A stretch of 31,876 nt of DNA from the NCBI GenBank assembly GCA_050942825.1, contig JBMNOA010000019.1:1-31876 (forward strand). The letters are read 5' to 3'. The stretch is from CAYRML01 sp050942825 (lineage in GTDB: Bacteria > Bacillota > Dehalobacteriia > UBA4068). This document shows, one piece after another, positions 7,254 to 14,750 of the stretch. Every line of letters begins with the position of its first letter. The stretch's first letter is position 1. Below the pieces are notes generated by a model, which saw only the letters and a program-made list of their open reading frames with translations, searched no databases and was not told the origin of the DNA. A program made the position numbers and the translations under genes.

Positions 7254-8136
7254 TTATTTCCGAATCAGGTCGGGGGCCGCTTTTGATGCTAGTAGGGCGG
7301 ATTTAGCAAAGGAGGCGGTTGGAGAAGGTGGTATATGGCGATCAAGGTGCTTGGGAGGGAGAATCTTATTTTTGTTGATTTTTTCTTTAAATTTGCGTAT
7401 ACTATTAGTGAAGTCAGCACTCGCAAGACCGTCGGGGAATTGGACCCCGGGGCGATTGCGTAGTAGTTGACTTTTTTCATTATTAAAGTAAAGTACACGA
7501 TCCTCTTTATAAGCTCTGGCAATGAAATTATTTATACCATCTTTACCATAGGTGCTTGTCATTATATTAGCATCTATTTCAATATCATTATAATAACCAT
7601 ATCCGTTTGCCTTAACCGCCACTATGACAGGACGATTTTCTTCGCCAATCATTTCTGCCAAAATAACCGCACTATCATCCTTTGTAGCGGAGGCCATTAT
7701 CATTACAGGATCGGCTATTTCTTGTGGCAAAGACTTCATACTTTCAGCAAGATCATGATAATGGTCATTTTTTCCATGATATTTACTGCGATATTTGCCA
7801 TCACTTTTTGCTGCTGAATAGGTATGTTTTACAGTAACCAGCATAGGCAGTTGTGAAAGTCCAATATCGGTCGATACTTTTGCAGTCGCACCCATTTCAG
7901 AAAGAACCAATCTGTTCTTCAAATGGTTCAGATACCGAATGGCTAGCATTATCAGTATCATTTTCAAAATTCTTGCATAAACTATAATTGGCAGTATCTT
8001 TTTGTTGAGCTTTTTCTAAAGCCAGCTCTACAGCTGTTTTGTCTTTTGTATTTTGTTGAGAAGCATTATACTTGACAATATTATCAGAACATGATACTCT
8101 GCCTATAAGACTCAAGTTGGTAACTTCGAACGGCAA
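7254..8136 (-). pseudogene. Phage MuF C-terminal domain protein, frameshifted
   Basis: Two minus-strand frames together encode a protein with a phage MuF C-terminal domain. The 5' part (8136 to about 7915) gives a charged linker ending SVSEPFEEQ. The 3' part (about 7920 to 7254, another frame) contains LVLSEMGATAKVSTDIG, SQLPMLVTVKHTYS, PVMIMASATKDDSAVI, GYYNDIEIDANIMTSTYG and PGVQFPDGLAS. MuF-C domains sit at the C-terminus of portal-associated head proteins and have been proposed to act as injected effectors. The head-protein part is absent. A one-base T insertion near the end (compare 7105) removes the ancestral stop and appends about 35 residues from the repeat spacer. Not expected to be functional. 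Confidence 0.75.
7272..7520. repeat. Tandem duplication, copy 2
   Basis: This second copy matches 7011-7250. Here the duplicated segment is still joined to the upstream MuF-C sequence, so this looks like the parental copy and 7011-7250 the truncated daughter. Confidence 0.85.
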
Positions 8137-8303
8137 TTGCAGCCTATTACTGGAGAGCCAATTTTGGGTTCTTTTTTTTTATTTAGTTCAAGAAAAGATA
8201 TTACTTGAATCAATTAAGTTTTGAGTATAATCTTTACCATAAGCCCGGCTTCATAATTATCTTCTTTGAACATAGGTGATTAGTGGCTGTAGCGCTGATG
8301 ATA

Positions 8304-8333
8304 TTGACGGAAAAAAATTGACAAGAATAAAAT
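8304..8333 (+). promoter_or_regulatory. Putative promoter for 8372-9152
   Basis: TTGACG (8304-8309), an 18-nt spacer and TAAAAT (8328-8333) lie about 40 bp before the small-protein gene at 8372. The rest of 8137-8303 is AT-rich with no gene seen. Confidence 0.5.
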
Positions 8334-8371
8334 TTTTTGGGCGGAGGGACAATAATCTTGAGGTGAAAATA

Positions 8372-8518
8372 ATGTCCAAGAAGAATAATAAAGCTCAACG
8401 TGAACCTATTGATAAGGATAAAGAGCTGAATCCCGCCGTTTTTGCTGATGTGCCGGAAAATCAAAATCAAAATCATAATATAAAAAAGCAGGCTCTGGGC
8501 CCGAACACCAAAAGATAA
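8372..8518 (+). CDS. Small hydrophilic protein (CPC_1213-like)
   Basis: This 48-residue, highly charged protein has a Lys/Asn-rich start (MSKKNNKAQRE), an acidic middle and the C-terminal signature KKQALGPNTKR. The last motif recalls the small clostridial CPC_1213 family, whose members end in KKExLGPNTxR; no function is established for it. GAGGTG lies about six bases before the ATG, which favours this start over an upstream in-frame ATG at 8276. The HD-domain gene begins 10 bases after its stop, so both are probably cotranscribed. The family assignment is from memory and is moderate. Confidence 0.6.
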   Translation: MSKKNNKAQREPIDKDKELNPAVFADVPENQNQNHNIKKQALGPNTKR

Positions 8519-8528
8519 GGAAATACTG

Positions 8529-9152
8529 ATGACTTCTATTTCAATCAGCTATGCGGAAATGGAGCGCCATTTATTGCAGGATCGGCAGCCCTCATTATAT
8601 TTCAATAACATTTGCAAGCTACGGGCCTTTGCTTTATATCCCTTTAGCATGCTGCTCGAATTGCAAGAAACTCCTCAATCTGCACAATATCATCCCGAAG
8701 GGAATGTTTGGAATCATACTATGCTGGTTGTCGACGAGGCTGCTAAGGTGAGGGATAAAAGCTGCGATGCCAGGGTTTTTATGTGGGCGGCACTTTTGCA
8801 TGATATCGGTAAGCCTGGTACTACCAGAATCAGAGGCAGCAAAGTTACCGCATATGATCATGAAAAGCTCGGCGCTGAGCTGGCACGAAAATTTTTGCTG
8901 GCTTTGACCGATGACAGCGCTTTTATGGAGCGGGTAGCAGTATTGATCCGTTGGCATATGCAGATACTCTTTGTGGTCAAGGGACTGCCGTTTGCCGAGA
9001 TCGAGACCATGGGGCGAGAGGCAGATATCAATGAAATAGCTCTTTTGGGTTTATGCGATCGGCTGGGCAGGACCAATAGCAATAGAACTCTGGAAGAAAA
9101 AAATATTGAAATTTTTGTCAGCAAGTGTGGGCACAGACCAACAAAGATATGA
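8529..9152 (+). CDS. HD-domain phosphohydrolase
   Basis: This 207-residue protein contains an HD superfamily domain (about residues 55-180). Metal-ligand motifs are His63 in VWNHTMLVV, His91-Asp92 in LLHDIGKPGTT, His111 in YDHEKLGAEL, His143 in IRWHMQ and Asp176 in LCDRLGR. The HDIGKPGTTR and YDHEKLGAELA segments resemble the HD part of CCA-adding enzymes and related tRNA-end phosphohydrolases, but the nucleotidyltransferase part is absent. It probably hydrolyses a phosphomonoester or phosphodiester of nucleotides. The gene sits between MuF-C remnants and the phage repressor and looks like an intact host-type gene. It ends before a bidirectional terminator at 9276. Confidence 0.85.
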   Translation: MTSISISYAEMERHLLQDRQPSLYFNNICKLRAFALYPFSMLLELQETPQSAQYHPEGNVWNHTMLVVDEAAKVRDKSCDARVFMWAALLHDIGKPGTTRIRGSKVTAYDHEKLGAELARKFLLALTDDSAFMERVAVLIRWHMQILFVVKGLPFAEIETMGREADINEIALLGLCDRLGRTNSNRTLEEKNIEIFVSKCGHRPTKI

Positions 9153-9275
9153 TTACGGGCGCTCAAGTGTTATCAATTGCGGTAAATTTCTTTATATAAA
9201 ATCGAGAATTGTTTAAAATTTTATGCATTAAGTGTAGTTATGTCAAGTCGTTGGGAGCATGCAAGTAAAAAAAGT

Positions 9276-9312
9276 AAAAGCCACTACTACCGTTATGGTA
9301 GCGGTGGCTTTT
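9276..9312. terminator. Bidirectional terminator
   Basis: A long stem, AAAAGCCACTACTACC with GGTAGCGGTGGCTTTT, has a five-base loop and T/A runs on each side. It lies between the converging HD gene and repressor gene. Confidence 0.9.
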
Positions 9313-9326
9313 TTGCCTGAAGCTTT

Positions 9327-9950
9327 TTATTTGATGAGGCCTTGAAAGGCGATGGCTTTACCGATAATACGAATATCAGGGTTGGCTTGGGACAACACCA
9401 GCGGCTTATAGGCTGGGTTTTCCGCATGCAGTTGTATGGTTTCGCCTATTTTGTAGACCCTTCTCAAGGTAGGTTGTTTATCTATGATAACGGCGGCAAC
9501 CTCCCCATCATTGACCGTGGCTTGGCGGTGCACCAAGATAATATCCCCGTCATAGATGCGGGCATTTATCATGCTGTCGCCCTTGAATCTGAGGCAGAAA
9601 TCCGCGTCGATAGCGGTCGCCATTTGCATATAGCCTTCATGATCCATATTATTTATGTCGGCTTCACCGCAACCCCTGACTCCCGGGCCGGGGAAGTTCT
9701 TTTTCTCTACCGACATGATATCCGAATAAATAAAAATATCCTCATTACCATCATCCCAGCCCATGAGAGAGGCCGGAGTGGTTTGCAGTGTTTTTGCCAG
9801 CTTGGATATTTTGTCTCGGCGGATATTCTCGATGACTCCACTTTCCCAGCGCTGAACCGTGGCTTTGCTGACTCCTACTCTCTTACCTACTTCTTCCAGC
9901 GTCAGGCCCAAAGCCAGACGACGATTCCTTATAATATTTTTGAACTCCAT
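9327..9950 (-). CDS. XRE-S24 (LexA/CI-like) phage repressor with substituted catalytic Lys
   Basis: This 207-residue protein has an N-terminal XRE helix-turn-helix (about 5-62; LTLEEVGKRVGVSKATVQRW) and a C-terminal S24 self-cleaving domain (about 85-205). A possible Cys94-Gly95 scissile pair is seen in VRGCGEAD, and the nucleophile Ser126 in FKGDSMINARIYDGD. The general-base lysine should lie 37 residues later, as in LexA (119/156) and UmuD (60/97). Here that residue is Arg163 in PTLRRVYK, encoded by AGA. Family members usually read LKRVYK. The change predicts poor or no RecA-stimulated autocleavage, hence a locked lysogen. It is transcribed divergently from the Cro-like gene, the normal lysis-lysogeny switch arrangement. 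Confidence 0.92.
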   Translation of the reverse strand: MEFKNIIRNRRLALGLTLEEVGKRVGVSKATVQRWESGVIENIRRDKISKLAKTLQTTPASLMGWDDGNEDIFIYSDIMSVEKKNFPGPGVRGCGEADINNMDHEGYMQMATAIDADFCLRFKGDSMINARIYDGDIILVHRQATVNDGEVAAVIIDKQPTLRRVYKIGETIQLHAENPAYKPLVLSQANPDIRIIGKAIAFQGLIK

Positions 9951-9970
9951 GAAACATAAGCTCCTTTCCC

Positions 9971-9983
9971 GCTTTTTCGTGAC
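9971..9983 (-). promoter_or_regulatory. Putative repressor operator, inverted copy
   Basis: The minus strand reads GTCACGAAAAAGC, 20 bp before the repressor start codon. It matches 10118-10130 at 12 of 13 bases in the opposite orientation. It is probably an operator half for the S24 repressor or the Cro-like protein. Confidence 0.45.
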
Positions 9984-10117
9984 TATGACCTATTCGCTGG
10001 AATAAGAGGTTTGTGATAAAATTGAATCTTAGTAACTGCGAAAGGACATATTATTCCCCTTATAATATTAAATTTTATAAGATAAAATTTTTTTACACCT
10101 ATGATAATAACCTATAA

Positions 10118-10130
10118 GTTACGAAAAAGC
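10118..10130 (+). promoter_or_regulatory. Putative repressor operator, direct copy
   Basis: GTTACGAAAAAGC lies about 40 bp before the -35 of the Cro-gene promoter. It pairs with the inverted copy at 9971-9983. A related CGAAA core recurs at about 10037 (TGCGAAAGG) and 10209 (AACGAAAC). The rest of 9951-10240 is AT-rich control DNA without genes. Confidence 0.45.
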
Positions 10131-10168
10131 AACAAATTTTATTAATTTTATTAAAAAGTATCTTTTTG

Positions 10169-10196
10169 TTGACTGTAATATTTTTTATGTTATTAT
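10169..10196 (+). promoter_or_regulatory. Promoter of the Cro-like gene
   Basis: TTGACT (10169-10174), a 16-nt spacer and TATTAT (10191-10196) stand 45 bp before the ATG. GGAAAGGATG forms the ribosome binding region, and a five-codon leader ATG with an immediate stop precedes the real start. Confidence 0.65.
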
Positions 10197-10240
10197 TTAG
10201 TTGCTTAAACGAAACTTCTTTATGGAAAGGATGATTATGT

Positions 10241-10507
10241 ATGTTTAATAAAAAAAAATTTATTGCTGCTGCTGTATTAAGTGGTAAAAACATGGCCAAT
10301 ATCGCTGATATGCTTGGTATTAGTAGGGTGACTCTCTATAGGAAGCTCAATGGGGATAGTGATTTTTTTCGTAAAGAGATCGAGGTATGTTGTAAATATT
10401 TGCAAATAGAAAACCCAAGTGAAATTTTTTTGCCGAAGAAGTTTCTTAAAAGGAAACAATGCGCTATCTCATATTACCATAATTTAGCAAATAATGCAAG
10501 GGGCTAA
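10241..10507 (+). CDS. Cro-like phage HTH regulator
   Basis: This 88-residue basic protein has one helix-turn-helix (about residues 13-40): SGKNMANIADMLGISRVTLYRKLNG. It resembles small clostridial phage regulators of the DUF739/Cro type that bind the shared operators and start the lytic programme. It is divergent from the S24 repressor and is the first gene of what should be the early operon. No replication genes follow; the sequence goes straight to a convergent hsp20. The gene is intact, but the early region beyond it has been deleted or replaced. Confidence 0.75.
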   Translation: MFNKKKFIAAAVLSGKNMANIADMLGISRVTLYRKLNGDSDFFRKEIEVCCKYLQIENPSEIFLPKKFLKRKQCAISYYHNLANNARG

Positions 10508-10591
10508 TTTTTGTTTCTTGCTCTTGTTCTTCTGCTAATTCGGTAGGACAAGCCTTTGGTCTGGCAGATGCCGTCAGATTTTTCAAAAATA

Positions 10592-10616
10592 AAGACCTGT
10601 TAAAAATACAGGTCTT
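10592..10616 (-). terminator. Terminator of hsp20
   Basis: AAGACCTG (10592-10599) pairs perfectly with CAGGTCTT (10609-10616). On the minus strand a T-rich run follows (complement of CAAAAATAAA). Confidence 0.75.
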
Positions 10617-10622
10617 GGGGAG

Positions 10623-11042
10623 TTATTGAATATCGATTTTTTTAACTGAGTTTTCCTCATCTTGTGGATCAGCTTTGGGCAAGGTCATTGTCAATAGTCC
10701 ATTATCAAAGCTGGCTGTGATCTTATCCTCCGCAATATTTTCGATACGGAAGGCGCGGTAAAGGGAGCCGTATTTACGTTCTTTTTTGATAAAGCCCCGG
10801 TTGTTGTTATCGCTTTTTTCTATTTGTTTTTGCATTTTTGCCTGGATGCGGATGGTGTCATCGTGGACAGTGATGGAGATATCTTCTTTTTGGAAGCCGG
10901 GCAGATCGGCCAGAAGTTCATAATGATCGCCTTTGTCTATGATGTCTGTTCTCATATGGCTATGGGCCAAGAGATTACCTTCCAGAGAGTCTATAAAATT
11001 AAACAGATTATGCTCTCTGTGCCAAGGGGATAGTTCGTACAT
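10623..11042 (-). CDS. Hsp20/alpha-crystallin small heat shock protein
   Basis: This 139-residue cytoplasmic chaperone holds unfolding proteins in large oligomers. The alpha-crystallin domain spans about residues 30-130: MRTDIIDKGDHYELLADLPG at its start, KEDISITVHDDTIRI next, SLYRAFRIENIAEDKI in the centre and the conserved DNGLLTMTLPK near its end. A C-terminal V-K-K-I-D-I stretch resembles the IxI oligomerisation motif. Length is typical for bacterial members. GGAGGT stands 9-10 bases before the ATG. It is a monocistronic host gene with its own terminator, lying between the phage Cro-like gene and the truncated portal, where early phage genes should be. Confidence 0.95.
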   Translation of the reverse strand: MYELSPWHREHNLFNFIDSLEGNLLAHSHMRTDIIDKGDHYELLADLPGFQKEDISITVHDDTIRIQAKMQKQIEKSDNNNRGFIKKERKYGSLYRAFRIENIAEDKITASFDNGLLTMTLPKADPQDEENSVKKIDIQ

Positions 11043-11269
11043 ATTTTTACCTCCTATTTATTAATTTTTTTGCTAGTTTAACCTTATTTTTTTTAAATAT
11101 TTATGGAAATTTTTTCTTATCAGGATTTATTACAAAAATACCAAGGTAGTTGAAGCGGGGATGGAGTGAGTGGCAAAAGCGGGAGCGGGTGTGGGGGGAT
11201 GAAATCAGGCGAGGAAGCCTGGCGGTGCGGCGGTTATTTGGTAAGGAGCAGGGATGGGGTGAGTGCGGA

Positions 11270-12136
11270 ATGTATAAATGTTTTGATTGCGGAGCGATTT
11301 TTATGGAGCCTGTTTCTTGGCGGGAGCTTTACGGTGAACGTTTATGGGGATGTCCGGTATGTTTTGGACCGTGCCGTCAAATCGAGACTTGCTGGCGGCA
11401 GAAGTATTTTTGCCACAAGCTGCCCTTTGTGCCTTTTTATAACAATGGCTCGCATATGGGTGATCTCTGGATGTATAAAGACCTGATCGACCAATATGAC
11501 CGCGTGGTATCGGGCTATGCCAATGACCTTTTTGATATTCAGGAGGTCATTTTTGTTTTGCGTAATTATGGCGGTGAGGATTTGGCCACTTTCCTCTCGG
11601 AATTGAAGCGCTATAAGGCCATCAAGGTGGATGGCGATTCCCGCTCTGAGGGCGGTATCGAGACTATGCAAATCGATATTCCCATTGAAGCCAGAGTCAA
11701 ATTTTTGGAGCTCTTACGGCGGCAAATCTTTATCAGCGGTCAGGGGGTCGATCCCAATCCGCATAATTTCGGTAATTCTTCCGGCGTAGCTTTGAAGTAT
11801 CTTTACAGCTTGCTGGAAATCAAGGCCGGACTCTTGGAAACGGAATTCCGCGCCGGTTTCAGTCGTTTTTTACGTTTGCTTTTGCGTTATCTGAAGGTGG
11901 AAAGACAACCGGTTGTGCGGCAAATCTACACCAGAAACAGCGTACAAAATGATTTGGAAACTTCTCAGATTGCTAAAGATAGCCTGAATATCATCTCCCG
12001 CAGGAGTATTTTGCAGAATCATCCCTGGGTGGAAGATGTGGAGCAGGAGCTGGAGCTGGTACAAGTAAGGCCAGTAGATGAAAAAGCCAGTAGTTTATCG
12101 AGAAGTGGAGATAAAACAAGACAAGAAAACTGTTAG
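11270..12136 (+). CDS. Chimeric ORF: zinc-ribbon N-terminus fused to C-terminal part of SPP1-type portal
   Basis: The first ~40 residues (MYKCFDCGAIF, WRELYGERLWGCPVCFG) form a four-cysteine zinc-ribbon like the small proteins encoded just before terminases in Clostridia phages. From about residue 50 the sequence becomes the later part of an SPP1 gp6-like portal: LPFVPFYNN, DLIDQYDRVVSGYANDLFDIQ, VLRNYGGEDLATFL, LKRYKAIKVDGD, GQGVDPNPHNFGNSSGVALK. The protein is about 288 residues, against 450-500 for full portals, so roughly the first 200-300 portal residues and both terminase genes are gone. Such a fragment should not make a ring. The open frame extends further upstream to 11150, but that part looks like G-rich spacer. 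The scaffold gene follows; the expected MuF-type head protein is absent. Confidence 0.8.
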   Translation: MYKCFDCGAIFMEPVSWRELYGERLWGCPVCFGPCRQIETCWRQKYFCHKLPFVPFYNNGSHMGDLWMYKDLIDQYDRVVSGYANDLFDIQEVIFVLRNYGGEDLATFLSELKRYKAIKVDGDSRSEGGIETMQIDIPIEARVKFLELLRRQIFISGQGVDPNPHNFGNSSGVALKYLYSLLEIKAGLLETEFRAGFSRFLRLLLRYLKVERQPVVRQIYTRNSVQNDLETSQIAKDSLNIISRRSILQNHPWVEDVEQELELVQVRPVDEKASSLSRSGDKTRQENC

Positions 12137-12284
12137 AAGATAGACCGGTAGCAGAAAGGGAATCAGGTGAGAAGGCCCCGTGGGCTTCTGCTATTCTTTG
12201 GTAAGGGGTAGAGACGAGCGGATACAAAAAAGACAACGCGTGAGGCTACCACGTAAAAAGCGTAGTTGGGAAAGGAGACGCAAG

Positions 12285-12836
12285 ATGAAAAGGGATTTTT
12301 TGAAAGGGTTAGAGTTGTCCGATGAGGTGATTGAAAAAATCATGGCCGAGCATGGCCGCGACTTGGAGAAGCATAAGGCGGCCTCTGAGAAGCAAAAAGC
12401 ACATCTTGAGGATTTGCAGGCTAGTTTGGCGGAGGCTAATGCCCGCCTCGAAGGTTTTGCCGGGCTGGATATCGAGGGCTTGCAGCAAGAGGCTCAAAAA
12501 TGGCAGTCCAAGGCCCAAGAACTGGAGGAGCAAGGCCGTGCTGAGCTGAAGGCTGTGCGTTTTGATTTTGCCTTGGAGGCTGCTTTGATGGGCGCCAAGG
12601 CCAGAAATATCAAGGCGGTGAGAGCCTTGCTCGATACGAAAAATATGCACCTAAAGGATGGTAAACTGCTTGGCCTGGAGGAACAACTGCAGGCTGTGCA
12701 GGCAGAAAATCCTTATCTCTTTGAGGAGGCTTCCCCGCATCAGGGTTATGCCTATACTCCCATCAAAGGAGAGGGAGCGCCTGATTTATCTCTTTTATCA
12801 GACGATGAGTTTTATCGTTTGATGGATAAGGGTTGA
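12285..12836 (+). CDS. Phage scaffolding protein (GP20-like)
   Basis: This 183-residue protein resembles the phage minor structural protein GP20/scaffold family. Residues about 20-105 form a long charged coiled coil (KHKAASEKQKAHLEDLQASL through EGLQQEAQKWQSKAQELEEQ). A conserved-looking segment follows, FDFALEAALMGAKARNIKAV, then RALLDTKNMHLKDGKLLGLE. A short acidic tail is typical of scaffolds that contact the coat protein. AAAGGAG six bases upstream fixes the start at 12285 rather than 12180. It sits directly before the coat gene, the standard order, and would guide procapsid assembly. It appears intact. Confidence 0.85.
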   Translation: MKRDFLKGLELSDEVIEKIMAEHGRDLEKHKAASEKQKAHLEDLQASLAEANARLEGFAGLDIEGLQQEAQKWQSKAQELEEQGRAELKAVRFDFALEAALMGAKARNIKAVRALLDTKNMHLKDGKLLGLEEQLQAVQAENPYLFEEASPHQGYAYTPIKGEGAPDLSLLSDDEFYRLMDKG

Positions 12837-12879
12837 TTGGAATATTAAAAATTAAAACTATTGAGAGGATGATTTATTA

Positions 12880-13983
12880 ATGAGTAACACTTTTTTGACG
12901 GCACAGGAGATTGCCAGACAATCTTTGCTGATTTTGAAGGACAATCTTGTTTTCCCCATGCTTTGCTATAAGGATTGCAGTAATGATTTCGCTAAAAAGG
13001 GCGATACCGTTCAGGTGAAAAAACCGCCTGTTTATGAGGCTGATGATTTTGACGGCACAATTGTTTCACAAAGTATCAAAGAGGAAAATGTATTGGTGAC
13101 CTTGGATAGGATCGCTGATGTTTCCGTTGAGGTATCCGCTTATGAGATGGCTTTGAATCTGGAAAGCTTCAGTGAGCAGGTTATCACTCCCGCCGCTTGC
13201 GCAATTGCGGAAAAAATCAACCGTGAGGGGCTCAAGCTTTATCAGGATATCCCCTATTTTGCCGGTACAGCCGGTACGACACCTGATGAATTGAATGATT
13301 TGGCCCAAGCGAGAAAAATCCTCAATCTTAACCGCGCTCCCGTGGCCGGGCGTTCCGCTGTCTGGGATCCGGAGGCTGACGTTGCCTTCTCCGTTATCCC
13401 TGCTATCGTCAATGCCGAAAAGTCCGGTTCGACTGCTGCTTTGCGCGAGGGTGCAATCGGACGTATCCAGGGCTTGGATAACTATATGAGCCAAGCGGTG
13501 GCCACTCATACTACCGGCATAACCGGCGCCGCTACTGTAAAAACCGATGGGGCTGTAGCAGCTGGCGCTCATAAGCTTTCTCTTAAAGGGGCTACTTTGA
13601 GCGGAAAATTGGTCAAAGGCGATCTCCTAGTTATAGCTGATCGAAGCTATGTGGTGACTAAAGATAGCGCTGACGCTTCGGCTAATGCTATCGCGGGGGT
13701 AGAGGTTTATCCCGCCTTGCCAGCCTTGGAAGACCAAACAGAGGTAACTCTCATCGACTCTCATACTGCTAACTTAGCCTTCCATAAAAATGCTTTTGCT
13801 TTTGTTACCAGACCTTTGGAAGTGGCACGCGGTGTGGAAAGCTATGTGACTTCTTTTAACGGCTTGACTTTGAGAGTGACATTCAGCTACGATTCCCTGC
13901 ACAAAAAACAAATGCTTTCTATCGATACTTTGTATGGTTTCAGAACTTTGTATCCTGAATTGGCAGTCAGGGTTTTGGGCTAG
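12880..13983 (+). CDS. P22-type major capsid protein
   Basis: This 367-residue protein matches the P22 coat family found in many Firmicutes phages. Recognisable blocks are the N-terminal SNTFLTAQEIARQSLLILKDNLV, KKGDTVQVKKPP, DVSVEVSAYEMALNLESFS, a PYFAGTAGTTPDELNDLAQ segment, ALREGAIGRIQGLDNYMSQ, a variable insertion-type beta domain with the KGDLLVI strand, and the end block AFHKNAFAFVTRPLE to TLYPELAVRVLG. It forms the HK97-fold icosahedral shell. It is full length with no stops. GAGAGGATG lies about 10 bases upstream. It pairs with the scaffold before it and the connector after it. Confidence 0.9.
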   Translation: MSNTFLTAQEIARQSLLILKDNLVFPMLCYKDCSNDFAKKGDTVQVKKPPVYEADDFDGTIVSQSIKEENVLVTLDRIADVSVEVSAYEMALNLESFSEQVITPAACAIAEKINREGLKLYQDIPYFAGTAGTTPDELNDLAQARKILNLNRAPVAGRSAVWDPEADVAFSVIPAIVNAEKSGSTAALREGAIGRIQGLDNYMSQAVATHTTGITGAATVKTDGAVAAGAHKLSLKGATLSGKLVKGDLLVIADRSYVVTKDSADASANAIAGVEVYPALPALEDQTEVTLIDSHTANLAFHKNAFAFVTRPLEVARGVESYVTSFNGLTLRVTFSYDSLHKKQMLSIDTLYGFRTLYPELAVRVLG

Positions 13984-13984
13984 T

Positions 13985-14371
13985 TTGGACAGTGATAATG
14001 CGGGGGGAGGTGTTCCGGCTATCAATGTTTTTGATATTGTGTTGTCCAAATTGGCGGAAAGCGAGTCCTCCGCCTCTATTGATATGGCTATCAGTGAAGC
14101 GGAGCAGTTGATCAAAAATTACTGCTCCCTTAATTATGTCCCGGGAGAATTGGTTTTTGTGTGGGCCAATATGGCTCTTGATATTTTGGCGGCAGATGCC
14201 TCTTTGTCCGAGGGGGGTATGCCGCAGGTCGGTGATGTTTTGACCTCAATTTCCCTGGGGGATACTTCTTATGGTTTTACCAATGTCAGGAAAAACTGCC
14301 TGAACGAGATCAGAGATAATTATGCTGTGCAGTTGGGACGTTTCCGAAAGGGGCTGTTCGGTGATGAATAA
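13985..14371 (+). CDS. Phage head-tail connector protein (gp6/YqbG-like)
   Basis: A small alpha-helical connector of about 110-128 residues joins portal to tail. The acidic helix bundle DIVLSKLAESESSASIDMAI, SEAEQLIKNYCSLNYVP and LVFVWANMALDILAADASL is typical of head-completion proteins, followed by GDTSYGF and an amphipathic C-terminal helix. The start is uncertain: a TTG at 13985 is in frame but has no clear ribosome site, GGGGAGG at 14012-14019 points to about 14031 where the in-frame codon is ATC, and an ATG at 14035 is out of frame. A damaged start is possible. It overlaps the next gene. Confidence 0.65.
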   Translation: MDSDNAGGGVPAINVFDIVLSKLAESESSASIDMAISEAEQLIKNYCSLNYVPGELVFVWANMALDILAADASLSEGGMPQVGDVLTSISLGDTSYGFTNVRKNCLNEIRDNYAVQLGRFRKGLFGDE

Positions 14372-14750
14372 CCTGCCGATGCAAACTATCAATGAGCGAT
14401 TGCTCTATCAAGACCGTTTTTCTGTCAGTCGACAGGTGAGTTTGGTGCAGCCCAACAAAAGTATCCGAAAAGTGATCAAGCCTGTGCCGGAGCTGCAGGA
14501 TATTCCTTGTGCTTTTTCCAATAACTCGCACTCTTCTTCTTATCCCAACAAAATGATGGATAAGCAGTATCACGGCTATGGTATCTCGGTCCTGAAGCGC
14601 ATATTTTGTGCCTCCAAGCATGAGCTCCTGCCGGGGGATACGGTATTTGTCACTACCAGAGCCGGCTATAAGCGGCGGTTTGTGGCGGGCGAGGCCATGA
14701 AATACCTAACCCATCAGGAAATATTATTGCAGACCAAAGCAGAAGCCTGA
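14364..14750 (+). CDS. Phage head closure/connector protein (YqbH/XkdH-like)
   Basis: This 128-residue protein begins inside the end of the previous gene (8-base overlap). Its layout fits the head-closure family of PBSX and SPP1 phages: an early strand with LLYQDRFSVSRQ, the motif DIPCAFS (family members usually have DIPCRLS) and a C-terminal strand pair GDTVFVTTRAG plus FVAGEAMKYLTHQEILL. Such proteins seal the portal channel after packaging and dock the tail. The expected next genes (HK97-gp10-like protein, tail terminator, sheath, tube) are absent; 14751-14978 carries no recognisable gene. Confidence 0.65.
   Translation: MNNLPMQTINERLLYQDRFSVSRQVSLVQPNKSIRKVIKPVPELQDIPCAFSNNSHSSSYPNKMMDKQYHGYGISVLKRIFCASKHELLPGDTVFVTTRAGYKRRFVAGEAMKYLTHQEILLQTKAEA

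Noticed and set aside
8276..8371. Upstream ATG 8276 for the small CPC_1213-like protein
   Set aside because: The extension covers the putative promoter and lacks a ribosome site; ATG 8372 has GAGGTG.
9153..9275. Phage attachment site near the HD gene
   Set aside because: No tRNA end, no integrase and no matching direct repeat at the other prophage edge were found.
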